Origin: Trueperaceae bacterium | GTDB lineage: Bacteria; Deinococcota; Deinococci; Deinococcales; Trueperaceae | DNA length: 14,429 nt | Direction: 5' to 3' | NCBI GenBank assembly: GCA_024636105.1 | Contig: JAGXHO010000235.1 | Location: 1-14,429, forward strand | Shown: positions 13,841-14,429 of the stretch, piece by piece | Layout: each line of letters begins with the position of its first letter | Position numbering within the stretch: position 1 is the stretch's first letter | Position numbers and translations under genes: made by a program | Notes under the pieces: model-generated | Seen by the model: the letters and a program-made list of their open reading frames with translations, nothing else | What the model was told of the DNA's origin: nothing | The model's database searches: none

Positions 13841-14429
13841 TCACACCGCCAACTTCCGCTCCCGCAGCGAGATGTAGAGCCCGCTCCCCACGATCACCGC
13901 GATGCCCACCCACGAGACCGCGTCGGGCAGGTCGCCGAACGCGAGGAAGCCCACCAGCGTCGCCCCCACGATCTCGGCGAAGCCCACCGGCGCGAGCCAC
14001 GACGCCGGCGCGAAGTCGAACGCCTTGACGACCAGGTAATGGCCCAGCGTCGCCGCCGCCCCGAGCGCCACCATCACGAGCAGTTCGTGCGGGCTGGGCG
14101 TCAGCCACGTCGGCAGGACCCACGCCGACAGGAACGCCGTGCCGACGAGCGCGCTGTAGGTGAGCGTGACGAGCGGCGGTGCGGTGCCGGCGAGCTTGCG
14201 GGTGACCAGCAGGTAGACGCCGTGGACCACCCCCGAGGCCAACCCCAGCAAGGCGAACGGCTCGAACGCGCCGAGGTCCGGTCGCAGCAGCACCATCACC
14301 CCCGAGAAGCCGACGAGCACGGCCAGCACCCGCCGCCAGCCGATGCGCTCGCGCAGGACGATCGGCGCCAGCGCCGTCACCACCAGCGGCGAGACGAAGA
14401 AGAGCGCCAGCACGTCGACGAGCGGCAGC
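13841..14429 (-). CDS. DMT-superfamily EamA transporter, 5' end missing
   Basis: About 195 C-terminal residues are visible; the frame continues past the right edge, so the GTG at 14411-14413 is internal. The visible part begins LPLVDVLALFFVSPLVV, typical of the end of the first EamA repeat, and continues LRERIGWRRVLAVLVGFSGV to close it. The second repeat starts around FALLGLASGVVHGVYLL and ends GIAVIVGSGLYISLRER. About seven membrane spans are present of the ten expected in a ~290-residue protein. Family members export or import metabolites such as amino acids; the substrate is not predictable. The gene precedes the peroxiredoxin-like gene on the same strand; the 88-bp gap leaves co-transcription open. 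Confidence 0.92.
   Translation of the reverse strand, partial: LPLVDVLALFFVSPLVVTALAPIVLRERIGWRRVLAVLVGFSGVMVLLRPDLGAFEPFALLGLASGVVHGVYLLVTRKLAGTAPPLVTLTYSALVGTAFLSAWVLPTWLTPSPHELLVMVALGAAATLGHYLVVKAFDFAPASWLAPVGFAEIVGATLVGFLAFGDLPDAVSWVGIAVIVGSGLYISLRERKLAV

Noticed and set aside
1..14429. tRNA, rRNA, CRISPR array, insertion sequence or prophage remnants.
   Set aside because: No tRNA cloverleaf, regularly spaced repeats, transposase or integrase motifs, or terminal inverted repeats were found by eye.

Overview
The window is a very GC-rich bacterial chromosome segment, densely packed with short intergenic gaps. Several genes have a TANNNT -10 box 5-8 nt before the start codon and no Shine-Dalgarno, the layout of leaderless mRNAs common in Deinococcota and Actinobacteria. 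Lipobox lipoproteins and a mosaic of accessory enzymes would fit an uncultured Deinococcota lineage (Trueperaceae-like), but this taxonomic guess is inference only. No rRNA, tRNA, CRISPR array, IS element or phage gene was seen.

Layout. 1-2574 (minus, cut by the left edge): a large SNF2-type helicase/ATPase with a long C-terminal part that I do not recognise. 2681-4195 (plus): an NAD(P)-binding SDR fused to a DUF2867-like domain, divergent from the helicase. 4276-5542 (plus): two head-to-tail toxin-antitoxin modules, AbrB-type antitoxin plus PIN toxin, then ribbon-helix-helix antitoxin plus PIN toxin, with palindromic candidate operators before each. 5570-6469 (minus): a lipoprotein esterase of the PHB-depolymerase/LpqC type. 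6631-8903 (plus): two overlapping genes for paralogous lipoproteins of unknown function sharing four cysteines, including a CxC. 8949-10421 (minus): a class C-like serine beta-lactamase/esterase with a C-terminal membrane domain. 10534-12404 (plus): a Gfo/Idh/MocA oxidoreductase translationally coupled to a sugar-phosphate isomerase/epimerase-type TIM barrel. 12560-13153 (plus): a compact rhomboid protease. 13201-13752 (minus): a peroxiredoxin-like CxxC protein. 13841-14429 (minus, cut by the right edge): a DMT/EamA transporter.

Functional links. The clear units are the two TA operons, the lipoprotein pair and the oxidoreductase-isomerase pair (probable catabolism of a sugar, polyol or glycoside). 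Three cell-envelope proteins (esterase lipoprotein, lipoprotein pair, membrane-tethered beta-lactamase fold) cluster at 5.5-10.4 kb, but no common pathway can be shown. The best candidates for something undescribed are the paired four-cysteine lipoproteins and the unassigned C-terminal half of the SNF2 protein, whose neighbours lie outside the window.
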